Assembly (NCBI GenBank): GCA_020052545.1
Contig: JAGVOV010000156.1
Span: 1 to 15,525, forward strand
DNA from: an archaeon
Lineage (GTDB): Archaea; Nanobdellota; Nanobdellia; Woesearchaeales; JAGVOV01
Direction: 5' to 3'
Length of the DNA stretch: 15,525 bases
Positions 1 to 6,546 of the stretch are shown here, piece after piece. Each line of letters begins with the position of its first letter. Position 1 is the first letter of the stretch. The translations under genes were made by a program, and so were the position numbers. The notes under the pieces were generated by a model that did no database searches, had not been told where the DNA came from, and saw nothing but the letters and a program-made list of their open reading frames with translations.

Positions 1-285
1 AAGATTTTCCCTGTTGATCACAAAATTGTTCTGGCCGTCCCTCTCAAGTATGACCTCAAGCTTCCTTCCGCTCTTCTTCACAATCTGCCTTATCATGCCT
101 GTGTCACCGAATTCCACCAGGACTCTGTCCTTTGTGGCAAGATAATAGGCAGGATCATCCCTCGAGCCAAACCTTGTGGAATAATAAAGCTCTGCATCTG
201 GGCTGGAAGTCAAAGCAACAAGCCCGCTCTGGCCGCTCCCCAAACTGCCGAAAAATGGTCTCATCAGCTTGCCTTCATCATCCAT
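1..285 (-). CDS. Unrecognised protein, N-terminal part (cut by window edge)
   Basis: The frame is open from an ATG at 285 to the left edge (95 codons), so only the N-terminal part is visible. I do not recognise the family. The visible part has a Gly/Ser-rich start (FFGSLGSGQSG) and then alternating hydrophobic and charged residues that suggest beta structure (DRVLVEFGD, KLEVILERDG). The ATG is preferred because an ATATTTAAA box lies about 27 bases upstream, the spacing seen for leaderless genes throughout this window. The frame continues upstream without a stop and would encode a hydrophobic stretch (AIILFGIILSGAYL), so a TTG start at 327 giving a membrane anchor cannot be excluded. It lies downstream of the DoxX-like gene on the same strand and could be co-transcribed with it. 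Confidence 0.6.
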   Translation of the reverse strand, partial: MDDEGKLMRPFFGSLGSGQSGLVALTSSPDAELYYSTRFGSRDDPAYYLATKDRVLVEFGDTGMIRQIVKKSGRKLEVILERDGQNNFVINRENL

Positions 286-307
286 GGAAGGAAGGTTAAA
301 AATCTCT

Positions 308-317
308 TTTAAATATG
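308..317 (-). promoter_or_regulatory. TATA-like box for the left-edge gene
   Basis: CATATTTAAA on the minus strand is centred about 27 bases before the ATG at 285, which fits a leaderless archaeal promoter. It lies just beyond the stop codon of the DoxX-like gene. Confidence 0.4.
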
Positions 318-344
318 CTCCTGACAATATTATTCCGAAAAGAA

Positions 345-1295
345 TTATTGCCTGAATCTTCTTGACTGGCTCAGGACCAAGATTCCCGAGAGCGTCCCGA
401 ACAATGTGACGTGCGCTGAAACGTCCTCCTTGAAGAAAAAGAAGGTGACAATTAGCACTGCGAAAGTCACGACAGAGACGAAAGCGGGCCTGTAGTCAAG
501 CAGGAGCAATATTCCAAGAGCTATCTCGACTATGCCTGTGCACAGCACCCACATATCTACACTTAGGAAAGGGAGCAAAGAATTGATGTTATATTTTATT
601 ATCGTCTCCGCCATAAGCTGGGGCATGAGGAATTTCTCATAAAGGCCGAGGAAGATGAACGAGACAGCTATCCCCGTCCTCAGTATCCTGGATTTTTCTC
701 TTCTCAAAAACATAAGGATCCTGCTTTCTTCCCAGTGCTCAAGGCCGAGCATGTCATCGATGCTTGGCTTCCCTGCGCCGGTGGCGAAGAGGAACAATGA
801 AGCGCCAAATACTTCAAAAGTGCCAAGGAGATAGAAATTGTTGAGCAGCGCATAGACATAGAAGAACATGGTGGCGAAAGCCACAATCCTTGTGAAGAGG
901 CCGAGGAGAAGCATGAAGCCGAAGGCTATCTCAAGCACATTGAATGCGCTGTCGTGCACCACCGGGCTTATCAGATGCGAGCCTGTGCCTGCTCCAATAA
1001 GCAGGATGCCCAGGCTGAGGCGCATCATCCATGGCACGAGTATCTCATAAGAGGCGAGCTTCGCGGAAATATTTTTTGTCTTCCAGACAAGAAGATGATT
1101 CTTGGTGTAGTGTGCGAGAAGCCAGAACGCAAGGGGCAGGCACGCTATCAATATCCAATTGAAAGGGTTGTAGAGCTCATTCAGCGGATGAGAAACCACC
1201 GTTGCAGCATCTTCTGCGCTTATGACATAGAGCGTGTGGGCGAATGCTGCCGGAACAAGGACCAGCAATAAAAGTATCCAGACACCTCTTTTCAT
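345..1295 (-). CDS. DoxX-like integral membrane protein
   Basis: A 316-residue polytopic membrane protein. It begins with KR and a hydrophobic segment resembling a signal peptide or anchor, ending in AFA-HTLYV. Two regions then look like DoxX repeats: one with GILLIGAGTGSHL followed by GFMLLLGLFTRI, and a second with GIAVSFIFLGLYEKF followed by GIVEIALGILLLLDY. The GhhxhxxGhhLLhG pattern between transmembrane helices is typical of DoxX/DoxD-like proteins. Some members are subunits of thiosulfate:quinone oxidoreductase and others take part in redox homeostasis, but most are uncharacterised, so the substrate is unknown. The start is the ATG at 1295 rather than the in-frame TTG seven codons upstream, because a TTTTTATA box lies about 27 bases before this ATG. 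It is divergent from the DHH gene. Confidence 0.75.
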   Translation of the reverse strand: MKRGVWILLLLVLVPAAFAHTLYVISAEDAATVVSHPLNELYNPFNWILIACLPLAFWLLAHYTKNHLLVWKTKNISAKLASYEILVPWMMRLSLGILLIGAGTGSHLISPVVHDSAFNVLEIAFGFMLLLGLFTRIVAFATMFFYVYALLNNFYLLGTFEVFGASLFLFATGAGKPSIDDMLGLEHWEESRILMFLRREKSRILRTGIAVSFIFLGLYEKFLMPQLMAETIIKYNINSLLPFLSVDMWVLCTGIVEIALGILLLLDYRPAFVSVVTFAVLIVTFFFFKEDVSAHVTLFGTLSGILVLSQSRRFRQ

Positions 1296-1317
1296 AAGGC
1301 CCAAATTGATGCCCAAG

Positions 1318-1325
1318 TATAAAAA
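1318..1325 (-). promoter_or_regulatory. TATA box of the DoxX-like gene
   Basis: TTTTTATA on the minus strand lies about 27 bases before the ATG at 1295. It overlaps the possible upstream TTG start at 1316, which argues against that start. Confidence 0.55.
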
Positions 1326-1346
1326 TATTGCTAAGCAGATTACAAT

Positions 1347-1355
1347 AAATTAATA
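1347..1355 (+). promoter_or_regulatory. TATA-like box of the DHH gene
   Basis: An AAATTAATA stretch is centred about 28 bases before the ATG at 1380, fitting a leaderless promoter. It sits in the short divergent gap shared with the DoxX-like gene. Confidence 0.4.
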
Positions 1356-1379
1356 AGACAGCGCGCTTTTCAGCAGCTG

Positions 1380-2528
1380 ATGAAAGAAATAACATTCTCG
1401 ATAAATAATGCGGAGCTTGAGAGGCTTAAGCCTTATTATCAGGAAGCGCTGCAGCTCGTGACAAAGAGCATAAAGGGGAAGAGCATGATAATATTGCGCC
1501 ATCACGCGGACACTGACGGCTATGCCGCGGGATTTTGCCTCGAGAATGCTCTCGTCCCGATGATGAGCACAGACAACCTCCGCTATGTCTACAAAAGAGC
1601 ACCTTCAAAGACGCCTTTCTATGACTATGGTGACATGCTCAAAGACCTGGACACATTCAGCGTCAGCAAAGAGTTTGGCCGCGACTGCCTCCTCATACTG
1701 ACAGACATGGGAAGCGGCGAGGAAAGCACGCTCTCGCTTGAGAGGATGAAAGCAGCAGGCATAACGATACTAATCATCGACCATCATGTGATGTTCGAAG
1801 ACACAGTGAAGATGGCTGACATCAACATAAATCCCCATATTGTCGGCGGCAACAGCGAGCTCTGTGCAGGAATCTTGTGTTATGAATTCGGCAGGCAGCT
1901 CACTGACAAGCTCAATCCTATCTTTCCGGCGTTGGCCACAGTCGCAGACAAGTCAAAAGTTTCCGATTACATAAAAAGATATGACCTTGAATATCTCAGG
2001 AAGATAGTGATATGCATCGAATTTGAGGCTTTCAACCTACGCTATATGGAGACTGACGCCATACTTGACCTTTTCAACGAGAAGAAGGATGTCATCGCGT
2101 TTCTCCATAAGGAGATAAGCAGGAGGATGGAGCTCCAGAAGGCTGTTGTCGAGAAGTACATGGAGAAAAGCAATGTCAATGGCATCACGGTCATGAAGCT
2201 CAACATAGAGAGCCTGAATCCATCTGATTTTTATGGAGTGAGAAGCGTCGGAATGATGTCCGGGCTTGTCGAAGGGCCGAAAGTGGCTTATGGCTATGGC
2301 GACGCCATTGTTAAGTTCAGGGCTGACAACGTGAATTTCAAGCTCTCTGACCTCATCAAAGGCCTAAAGGAGAATTTTCCTTCAGCTCTGGTGAGCGGCG
2401 GCGGCCATGACATGGCAGGCGCGATAAGGTTCCTGCCTGTGGCGAAAAATGATGTATTAGGATTCGTGGATAAATATATCTCAGGCCTGAAGCCAGACAT
2501 TTCTATTGCGGGAAGATCGGGACTCTGA
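1380..2528 (+). CDS. DHH-family phosphoesterase (archaeal RecJ-like)
   Basis: A 382-residue DHH/DHHA1 protein. The visible metal-binding motifs are HHADTDG (residues 41-47), LTDMGSG (109 is the Asp), IIDHHV (134-136) and ATVADKSKVSD (Asp190), matching DHH motifs I to IV. The C-terminal DHHA1 substrate-binding motif is SGGGHDMAGA (340-347). Family members hydrolyse phosphodiester bonds in single-stranded DNA, RNA or small nucleotides with Mn or Mg. In archaea the RecJ-like forms include the GINS-associated nuclease, which works with the replisome. The length suits a core DHH-DHHA1 nuclease without the OB-fold of bacterial RecJ. The exact substrate (ssDNA, RNA or cyclic dinucleotide) cannot be told from sequence alone, so no gene symbol is given. 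The gene is monocistronic by layout and is followed by a hairpin and T-runs. Confidence 0.85.
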   Translation: MKEITFSINNAELERLKPYYQEALQLVTKSIKGKSMIILRHHADTDGYAAGFCLENALVPMMSTDNLRYVYKRAPSKTPFYDYGDMLKDLDTFSVSKEFGRDCLLILTDMGSGEESTLSLERMKAAGITILIIDHHVMFEDTVKMADININPHIVGGNSELCAGILCYEFGRQLTDKLNPIFPALATVADKSKVSDYIKRYDLEYLRKIVICIEFEAFNLRYMETDAILDLFNEKKDVIAFLHKEISRRMELQKAVVEKYMEKSNVNGITVMKLNIESLNPSDFYGVRSVGMMSGLVEGPKVAYGYGDAIVKFRADNVNFKLSDLIKGLKENFPSALVSGGGHDMAGAIRFLPVAKNDVLGFVDKYISGLKPDISIAGRSGL

Positions 2529-2539
2529 TTCTTCGGGGT

Positions 2540-2565
2540 GTGCGGCCTTGTGCCGCACGGTTTTT
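2540..2565 (+). terminator. Stem-loop plus T-run after the DHH gene
   Basis: A perfect 7-bp stem, GTGCGGC / GCCGCAC, with a 5-base loop (2540-2558) is followed by TTTTT at 2561-2565 and another T5 at 2571-2575. It lies 11 bases after the DHH stop. Archaeal termination depends mainly on the T-runs; the hairpin makes this look like an intrinsic terminator. It could alternatively be a short palindromic repeat. Confidence 0.6.
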
Positions 2566-2609
2566 CCCAGGTTTTTGCGCGAAGCGGAAAAAGCTGATTC
2601 CAAAAGGAA

Positions 2610-2617
2610 TATATACT
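2610..2617 (+). promoter_or_regulatory. TATA box of the XRE-CBS regulator
   Basis: TATATACT (2610-2617) is centred about 26 bases before the ATG at 2639, as in leaderless archaeal genes. It rules out the longer in-frame start near 2540, which would place the terminator hairpin inside the gene. Confidence 0.6.
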
Positions 2618-2638
2618 ACTTATTTTATTCTTTATAAT

Positions 2639-3184
2639 ATGGACCCGGAACTGTCAAAGATAAAACAGATAAGGAAGAAGCTCGGCATAACCCAGTCTGA
2701 GCTTGCCAAGCGCGCGAATGTGAGCCAGAGCCTCATCGCGAAGGTCGAGTCCGGAAGATTGGACCCAACTTATTCGAACGCGAAGAAGATTTTCCAAGCT
2801 TTGGAGAACCTGAATGCGCATCATGAGATGACTGCCAATGAGGTGATGCAATCAAAGATAATATCTGCCTCGCAGAGAGAGCCGATAAAAGAGGTCATTA
2901 AGAAGATGAAGAAATATGAGATAAGCCAGCTTCCGGTCATCGAGGATCATAAAAGCATAGGCACGCTTTCTGAGACATCGATACTTGACGCCATCATTAA
3001 CGGGAAGAGCGAAGCCATTGTATCGGACATCATGCAGGATGCCGCCCCTGTGGTGAGCAAGAGCACGAACATAAACCTCATCTCCAACCTTTTGAAATTC
3101 TTTCCTATGGTTCTGGTGGCGGAGAAAGGGAAGATTCTGGGATTGATAACAAAACAGGATTTGATAAGAAAGATCTATGAGTGA
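2639..3184 (+). CDS. XRE helix-turn-helix regulator with paired CBS domains
   Basis: A 181-residue fusion. Residues 5-60 form an XRE/Cro-like helix-turn-helix (TQSELAKRANVSQSLIAKVE). Two CBS motifs follow, at about 66-120 (NEVMQSKIISASQREPIKEV, then SQLPVIEDHKSIGTLS) and 130-181 (DIMQDAAPVVSKSTNIN, then GKILGLITKQDL). CBS pairs bind adenosine nucleotides such as AMP, ATP or S-adenosylmethionine. The protein is therefore likely a DNA-binding regulator that reads energy or cofactor status; this role is inference, though the architecture is well known in archaea. The ATG at 2639 is chosen over a 33-codon N-terminal extension because the extension has low complexity and covers the terminator and TATA box. 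The 3' end overlaps the convergent small gene by 10 bases. Confidence 0.85.
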   Translation: MDPELSKIKQIRKKLGITQSELAKRANVSQSLIAKVESGRLDPTYSNAKKIFQALENLNAHHEMTANEVMQSKIISASQREPIKEVIKKMKKYEISQLPVIEDHKSIGTLSETSILDAIINGKSEAIVSDIMQDAAPVVSKSTNINLISNLLKFFPMVLVAEKGKILGLITKQDLIRKIYE

Positions 3185-3549
3185 ACTTCAACAAAGCCTT
3201 TCTTCAGCACCGGCTCCTTGACATAGATATCATAGCCCTTTGTGAAGCTCGGGATGATAAGTATCTTTGTCTGTGACAATGCGTGATAAGTGTCTGATGA
3301 AAATCCGAAATTATCATGGATGACTTGTGTCAATGCATCGAGGGAAAGAATCTGGCCCTTTGGCACTTCCTCTCTGACAAGCTCCCATCCTTTTGGAGCA
3401 TCAAAGACAGGAGGATTGAAAACTTCAAAATAGAACATTGCATTGTCGGTCTTTAAGTAAATGACACCATCATTAATGCCTTTTAGGATATCCGGAAGAA
3501 GCTGAAAGTGAAGATTTCCCTCAACCTTGTTTGAATCAATCCTTGGCAT
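3175..3549 (-). CDS. Unrecognised 124-residue protein
   Basis: A soluble-looking protein of 124 residues with no signal peptide or membrane segment. I do not recognise its family. It has an N-terminal amphipathic part (HFQLLPDILKGIND), beta-like strands (GVIYLKTDNAMFYFEVF) and a Pro/Lys-rich tail. There are no Cys residues and no catalytic motif I can name. It appears to be a real gene: it fills the space between two good genes, has a TATA-like box about 25 bases before its ATG, and has ordinary codon use. Its stop overlaps the convergent XRE-CBS gene by 10 bases. It follows the phosphoesterase on the same strand with a 31-base gap and may be expressed from its own promoter. Confidence 0.6.
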   Translation of the reverse strand: MPRIDSNKVEGNLHFQLLPDILKGINDGVIYLKTDNAMFYFEVFNPPVFDAPKGWELVREEVPKGQILSLDALTQVIHDNFGFSSDTYHALSQTKILIIPSFTKGYDIYVKEPVLKKGFVEVHS

Positions 3550-3570
3550 AGATGAAGATTGATGCGCTGC

Positions 3571-3580
3571 TATAAAAAAG
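3571..3580 (-). promoter_or_regulatory. TATA box of the 124-residue gene
   Basis: CTTTTTTATA on the minus strand is centred about 25 bases before the ATG at 3549, in the gap after the phosphoesterase stop codon. Confidence 0.5.
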
Positions 3581-4285
3581 TTACCTCAAATCCTTCAATC
3601 TGCCAAAATTGTACACCTTGTCGGCGACAACAAACGCCTCAAAATTGGAGAGCTTCTGCTCCAGATATGGGGAAAGTATGTCTTCGTTCTGGATGTCGCT
3701 GCCCTCGATGGCCATGTTCATGCTGGGCAGCACTATCAAATTGGACTTCTTCCATTTTCCAAGAAGGAAGCATTTGAACTTCTCGGTCCTATTACCTTCC
3801 CTTATGCCTATTGCCGGATGCTCGTTGCCTATTATGATGGTCTTGGTTTCTTTTGGAATTTCCTTAATCTTATCCCCATGTGTAACAAAATAGTCTCCAA
3901 TGATTATATCATCCACAAACCTAACATCCCTCTTTTTCGCTATCGGTCCCAGTATCATGTCATGGTTGCCTTTCACAAGGACAATATCTTTCGTGTGCTT
4001 TGCTATCAGGTCAAGTATCTTCAGCGTGTCGCGCCATTCCTGCTCGCTTATCCTGCCGAACTCATGCTTCAAGTCACCATTGATTACAACTTTGTCGGGC
4101 TTCGTGAGCTTGAGCATCTCTTCCAATCTTGCAGAGAGCTCCTTAAGCATGAAGCGAGGCACCAAGACGCCCTGCTTGTTCAAAGCTTCCTCATATCCTA
4201 TGTGTAGATCAGATACAATCAATGTCTTGTGCTTCTTCAGGAAAAGGCCCAGGTCTATGATCGATGTGCCTTTCAGTATCTCCAT
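3581..4285 (-). CDS. Metallophosphoesterase, archaeal SbcD-related / PdeM-like
   Basis: A 234-residue calcineurin-like phosphoesterase. The motifs are in order: SDLHIGYE (Asp26, His28), INGDLKHEFG (Asp71, His74), VKGNHD (107-109), THGD (His136) and GNEHPAIG (His156), giving a full set of two-metal ligands. The short form with DLHxGYE and GNEHP matches the archaeal SbcD-related family. Bacterial relatives (PdeM) sit in a DNA-repair operon with an Lhr-type helicase. Activity is probably a Mn-dependent nuclease or phosphodiesterase, with the substrate unknown. It is cytoplasmic, with no signal sequence. The ATG at 4285 has a TATA box about 27 bases upstream. An Lhr helicase lies about 3 kb away on the same strand, though not adjacent. 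Confidence 0.85.
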   Translation of the reverse strand: MEILKGTSIIDLGLFLKKHKTLIVSDLHIGYEEALNKQGVLVPRFMLKELSARLEEMLKLTKPDKVVINGDLKHEFGRISEQEWRDTLKILDLIAKHTKDIVLVKGNHDMILGPIAKKRDVRFVDDIIIGDYFVTHGDKIKEIPKETKTIIIGNEHPAIGIREGNRTEKFKCFLLGKWKKSNLIVLPSMNMAIEGSDIQNEDILSPYLEQKLSNFEAFVVADKVYNFGRLKDLR

Positions 4286-4307
4286 ATATGACGAGAATTC
4301 AAGTCAC

Positions 4308-4318
4308 TTTATATTTTT
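4308..4318 (-). promoter_or_regulatory. TATA box of the phosphoesterase gene
   Basis: AAAAATATAAA on the minus strand is centred about 27 bases before the ATG at 4285, consistent with a leaderless transcript. Confidence 0.6.
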
Positions 4319-4374
4319 TAGCCAAATGTGAAAGAATTAAGCACAAATTTAAATTTGAAGAAAAAAGAAAAATA

Positions 4375-4440
4375 TCACTTCTTTCCGCCTTTCTTGCTGC
4401 TTCCGCATCCGCAGCCGCCGCATCCGCATCCGTCTCCCAT
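4375..4440 (-). CDS. 21-residue Cys/Gly-rich peptide
   Basis: A short reading frame of 21 codons plus TGA that length cutoffs would miss. It begins MGDGCGCGGCGCG, with four cysteines at residues 5, 7, 10 and 12 (CxCxxCxC), and ends in a basic tail (SSKKGGKK). The ATG is preceded by AAGGAGGTG with a 5-base spacer, the strongest Shine-Dalgarno sequence in the window, and by a TATA box about 40 bases upstream. This promoter, leader and ribosome-site combination is good evidence that it is translated. The cysteine spacing suggests binding of Cu, Zn or an iron-sulfur cluster, as in a minimal metallothionein, or a substrate for modification. I do not recognise a named family, so the function is inference. 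It sits in the 302-base gap between the GAPN and phosphoesterase genes. Confidence 0.75.
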   Translation of the reverse strand: MGDGCGCGGCGCGSSKKGGKK

Positions 4441-4445
4441 CTTTA

Positions 4446-4454
4446 CACCTCCTT
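4446..4454 (-). promoter_or_regulatory. Strong Shine-Dalgarno site of the Cys/Gly peptide
   Basis: AAGGAGGTG on the minus strand lies 5 bases before the ATG at 4440. Most other genes here look leaderless, so this near-perfect anti-16S match stands out and fixes the start. Confidence 0.8.
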
Positions 4455-4475
4455 GATTGTATTGGTAACTTTAGT

Positions 4476-4483
4476 TATTTATA
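4476..4483 (-). promoter_or_regulatory. TATA box of the Cys/Gly peptide
   Basis: TATAAATA on the minus strand would place transcription start about 26 bases downstream, near 4454. That leaves a leader of roughly 15 bases just long enough to carry the ribosome site. Confidence 0.6.
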
Positions 4484-4516
4484 TGTTTTATCAATCCTAA
4501 GTACGTAAGCAGGAAA

Positions 4517-4544
4517 GTGGGTTGAGCCTTCGGCTCAAGCCCAC
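4517..4544 (-). terminator. Stem-loop between GAPN and the Cys/Gly peptide
   Basis: GTGGG-TTGAGCC pairs with GGCTCAA-G-CCCAC: 12 base pairs, one bulged base and a 3-base loop. It lies about 44 bases past the GAPN stop and before the promoter of the peptide gene, so it is well placed to end GAPN transcripts. There is no long T-run right after it, so a processing element or a small palindromic repeat is also possible. Confidence 0.45.
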
Positions 4545-4587
4545 AAAGACGAAGAAATTGCTAAGGTTTAAGGAAAAATAAATAACA

Positions 4588-6042
4588 CTATAAATTTATC
4601 ACAAGGCTTTTTGTCCTTGTCATAGCTTCTATACTGTACCTAACTCCCTGTGTTCCTATGCCAGAACTTTTCGTACCCAGGAACGGGAAATGGTCTGGGC
4701 CCCGCGCCGTCTTTCCATTTATCTGGACCGTGCCTACATCGATCTTCCTTGATATCTCTAAAGCCTTTTTTATGTCCCTGGTGAAGATTGCTGCCTGCAG
4801 GCCGTACTCTGACCCATTCGCTATCCTTATCGCATCATCCACCGATTTCACTCTTATCAATGGCAGCACTGGGCCGAATGGCTCCTCCCAGGCCAGCTGC
4901 ATCTCTTCTGTCACATTGTCCACGACGACAGGGCTTATCGTATTATTTTCCCTCTTGAAGGGCGTGCACAGCTTCGCTCCCTTCTTCTCTGCGTCCTTGA
5001 TGAGGCCCTCGACAAAATCTGCCGCGTTCTTGTCTATCAATGGGCAGATGTCGGCATTCTCATCAGGGCTTCCTACTTTAAGCTTCTTGACTTCTGCAAT
5101 TATCTTGTCCCTCAACTGGTCTGCTATGCTATCAAGAACCAAAACACGTTTCACAGCTGTGCATCTCTGTCCGGAAAAGGAGAAGGCGCCTGAAACGATG
5201 TTCTTCGCCGCCTCATCAAGATCTGCATCCTCAAACACAATAGAAGCATCTTTGCCGCCAAGCTCAAGCTGCAACGGCTTCATTCCTGCTTTCTTGGCGA
5301 TATTCAGGCCTGTCTGGGTGCTGCCAGTGAAAGTTATCATGCTGACTCTTGGATGCTCAACAAGGTAATCGCCTATCTCACTTCCCTTTCCTGTCACAGC
5401 ATTAATCAATCCCGGAGGGAAGCCTGCCTTATGGAATGCCTGCACGAAATGCAAGGCAGAGACAGCGCCCTGTGTCGGCGTCTTCAGCACGACAGCGTTG
5501 CCTGCAACCAATGCCGGAGCGACTTTTGACGCAGCAAGATTTATCGGATAGTTGAAAGGCGGGATCGCAAGCACAACTCCCAATGGGACCCTGCCGACAA
5601 GCGCATATTTGTTCCTCTTGTTTCCTGGGAAGCTGTCAGAATAAAGAAGCTCGCCATGTATCCTTATGCCTTCTTCAGCGGTGTAATTGATCAGGTCGGC
5701 GCTCCTCAATACTTCATCTTCAGCGCTCTTCCTTGGCTTGCCGACTTCATGGACAAGGACTTTAACTATCTCATCCTTGTTCTCCACCAACAATGCAGCT
5801 GCCTTGTGCAATAGTTCGGCCCTCTCATGCAATGGCGTGTCTTTCCACTTCTGCTGCGCCTGCAGTGCAGCCTCCATCACTTCATCGATCTCCTGCCTTG
5901 TGACAGACTGTATCTCGGCAAAATGCTCATCATAAAGCGGAGAGAATAACTTTATCCTATTGTTGCTGCCTGAAGCCTTCCACTGGCCGTTGACCAAGTA
6001 TTTGTAGGCCTTACCATCCCTTATCTCATCGAAGAATGCCAT
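4588..6042 (-). CDS. gapN: Non-phosphorylating NADP-dependent glyceraldehyde-3-phosphate dehydrogenase
   Basis: A 484-residue aldehyde dehydrogenase of full family length. It oxidises glyceraldehyde 3-phosphate directly to 3-phosphoglycerate with NAD(P), bypassing GAPDH and phosphoglycerate kinase and forgoing one ATP, which is common in archaeal glycolysis. Visible residues are PFNYP with oxyanion Asn164, VLKTP with Lys187 for the cofactor, FTGSTQTG (238-245), LELGGKD with general base Glu260, FSGQRCTAVKR with catalytic Cys294, and EEPFGP with Glu387. SGQRCTAxKR and the later GPDHFPFLG signature are characteristic of GAPN rather than other aldehyde dehydrogenases. Cofactor preference is assumed from the family. 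The ATG at 6042 has an AGGTGA-like ribosome site and a TATA box about 34 bases upstream. The gene appears to be monocistronic. Confidence 0.92.
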   Translation of the reverse strand: MAFFDEIRDGKAYKYLVNGQWKASGSNNRIKLFSPLYDEHFAEIQSVTRQEIDEVMEAALQAQQKWKDTPLHERAELLHKAAALLVENKDEIVKVLVHEVGKPRKSAEDEVLRSADLINYTAEEGIRIHGELLYSDSFPGNKRNKYALVGRVPLGVVLAIPPFNYPINLAASKVAPALVAGNAVVLKTPTQGAVSALHFVQAFHKAGFPPGLINAVTGKGSEIGDYLVEHPRVSMITFTGSTQTGLNIAKKAGMKPLQLELGGKDASIVFEDADLDEAAKNIVSGAFSFSGQRCTAVKRVLVLDSIADQLRDKIIAEVKKLKVGSPDENADICPLIDKNAADFVEGLIKDAEKKGAKLCTPFKRENNTISPVVVDNVTEEMQLAWEEPFGPVLPLIRVKSVDDAIRIANGSEYGLQAAIFTRDIKKALEISRKIDVGTVQINGKTARGPDHFPFLGTKSSGIGTQGVRYSIEAMTRTKSLVINL

Positions 6043-6071
6043 TTTTTCACCTTTGTTTCCGGCAGGCTAGC

Positions 6072-6080
6072 TTATATAAA
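6072..6080 (-). promoter_or_regulatory. TATA box of gapN
   Basis: TTTATATAA on the minus strand lies about 34 bases before the ATG. This implies a leader of about 8 bases containing an AAGGTGA ribosome site at about 6046-6052. Confidence 0.6.
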
Positions 6081-6091
6081 AAATTATTGAA

Positions 6092-6514
6092 TTACTTCTG
6101 CGAGAACTCCTTCAACAGCCTCTTCAGGCTCTCATTCTTGATGTTGAGCTTCTTCAAGTCCTTCTTTGCGAACCATCTTGCGAAGCTGACAATCTCATCC
6201 TTATCCTTGTTCTTCTTCGTGTTCACTTTTGTCTTCCCTTTCACTTTGCAATGGAATGTGAAGCAGGTGACTTGGTCTTTTTCATTGTCTAACTCTCTTA
6301 TAAAATGCCACTCTCCCAGGGGCGCAAGAACCTCAACTGTCAGATTTGTCTCTTCCTTTATCTCTCTCTTCAGCCCTTCTACAAGGTTTTCCCTGAAGCC
6401 TATCCTGCCACCAGGCACATCAAAAAACTCTTTTCCCTTGACTTTCTGCTTCAGGATGAGAAATTTTCCTCTGCTTTCTACCAGTCCCTTGACAGCGACC
6501 TGAACGTTTGGCAT
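6092..6514 (-). CDS. Nudix hydrolase
   Basis: A 140-residue single-domain Nudix protein. The Nudix box runs from Gly36: G-RIGFR-E-NLVEGLK-REIKEETNL. All catalytic Glu residues (51, 54, 55) and Arg50 are present, but the consensus Gly before the last hydrophobic residue is Asn57. Such enzymes hydrolyse nucleoside diphosphates linked to another group, for example oxidised nucleotides, sugar nucleotides, coenzymes or mRNA caps; the substrate cannot be read from the sequence. It is cytoplasmic. The C-terminal part is very Lys-rich (KGKTKVNTKKNKDKDE), which may be a flexible loop. The ATG has a TATA box about 25 bases upstream, implying its own leaderless promoter. It lies between GAPN and an unknown membrane protein with no obvious functional link. 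Confidence 0.88.
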   Translation of the reverse strand: MPNVQVAVKGLVESRGKFLILKQKVKGKEFFDVPGGRIGFRENLVEGLKREIKEETNLTVEVLAPLGEWHFIRELDNEKDQVTCFTFHCKVKGKTKVNTKKNKDKDEIVSFARWFAKKDLKKLNIKNESLKRLLKEFSQK

Positions 6515-6533
6515 ACAATATCTAGGTTAGAAC

Positions 6534-6543
6534 TAATATATTA
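6534..6543 (-). promoter_or_regulatory. TATA box of the Nudix gene
   Basis: TAATATATTA is centred about 25 bases before the ATG at 6514, in the 32-base gap after the upstream gene's stop. Confidence 0.6.
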
Positions 6544-6546
6544 ACC

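Noticed and set aside
286..327. Hydrophobic extension of the left-edge gene as a signal anchor
   Set aside because: Only a TTG start is available and a TATA-like box lies within the stretch; kept as an alternative rather than the main call.
954..1271. A plus-strand frame of 105 codons opposite the DoxX-like gene
   Set aside because: The opposite strand has a coherent membrane protein with a matching promoter; this frame looks like random composition.
2540..2638. N-terminal extension of the XRE-CBS regulator
   Set aside because: It would run through a terminator hairpin and the TATA box, and the ATG at 2639 has ideal leaderless spacing.
2639..3549. XRE regulator plus small gene as a toxin-antitoxin pair
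   Set aside because: The genes are convergent, not in an operon, and the regulator carries CBS domains typical of metabolic regulation.
4264..4500. A plus-strand frame rich in Ala and Ser opposite the Cys/Gly peptide
   Set aside because: Its low-complexity Ala/Ser run is the mirror of the GGA/TGC codons of the peptide gene. It lacks a promoter and ribosome site, and overlaps the phosphoesterase start and promoter.
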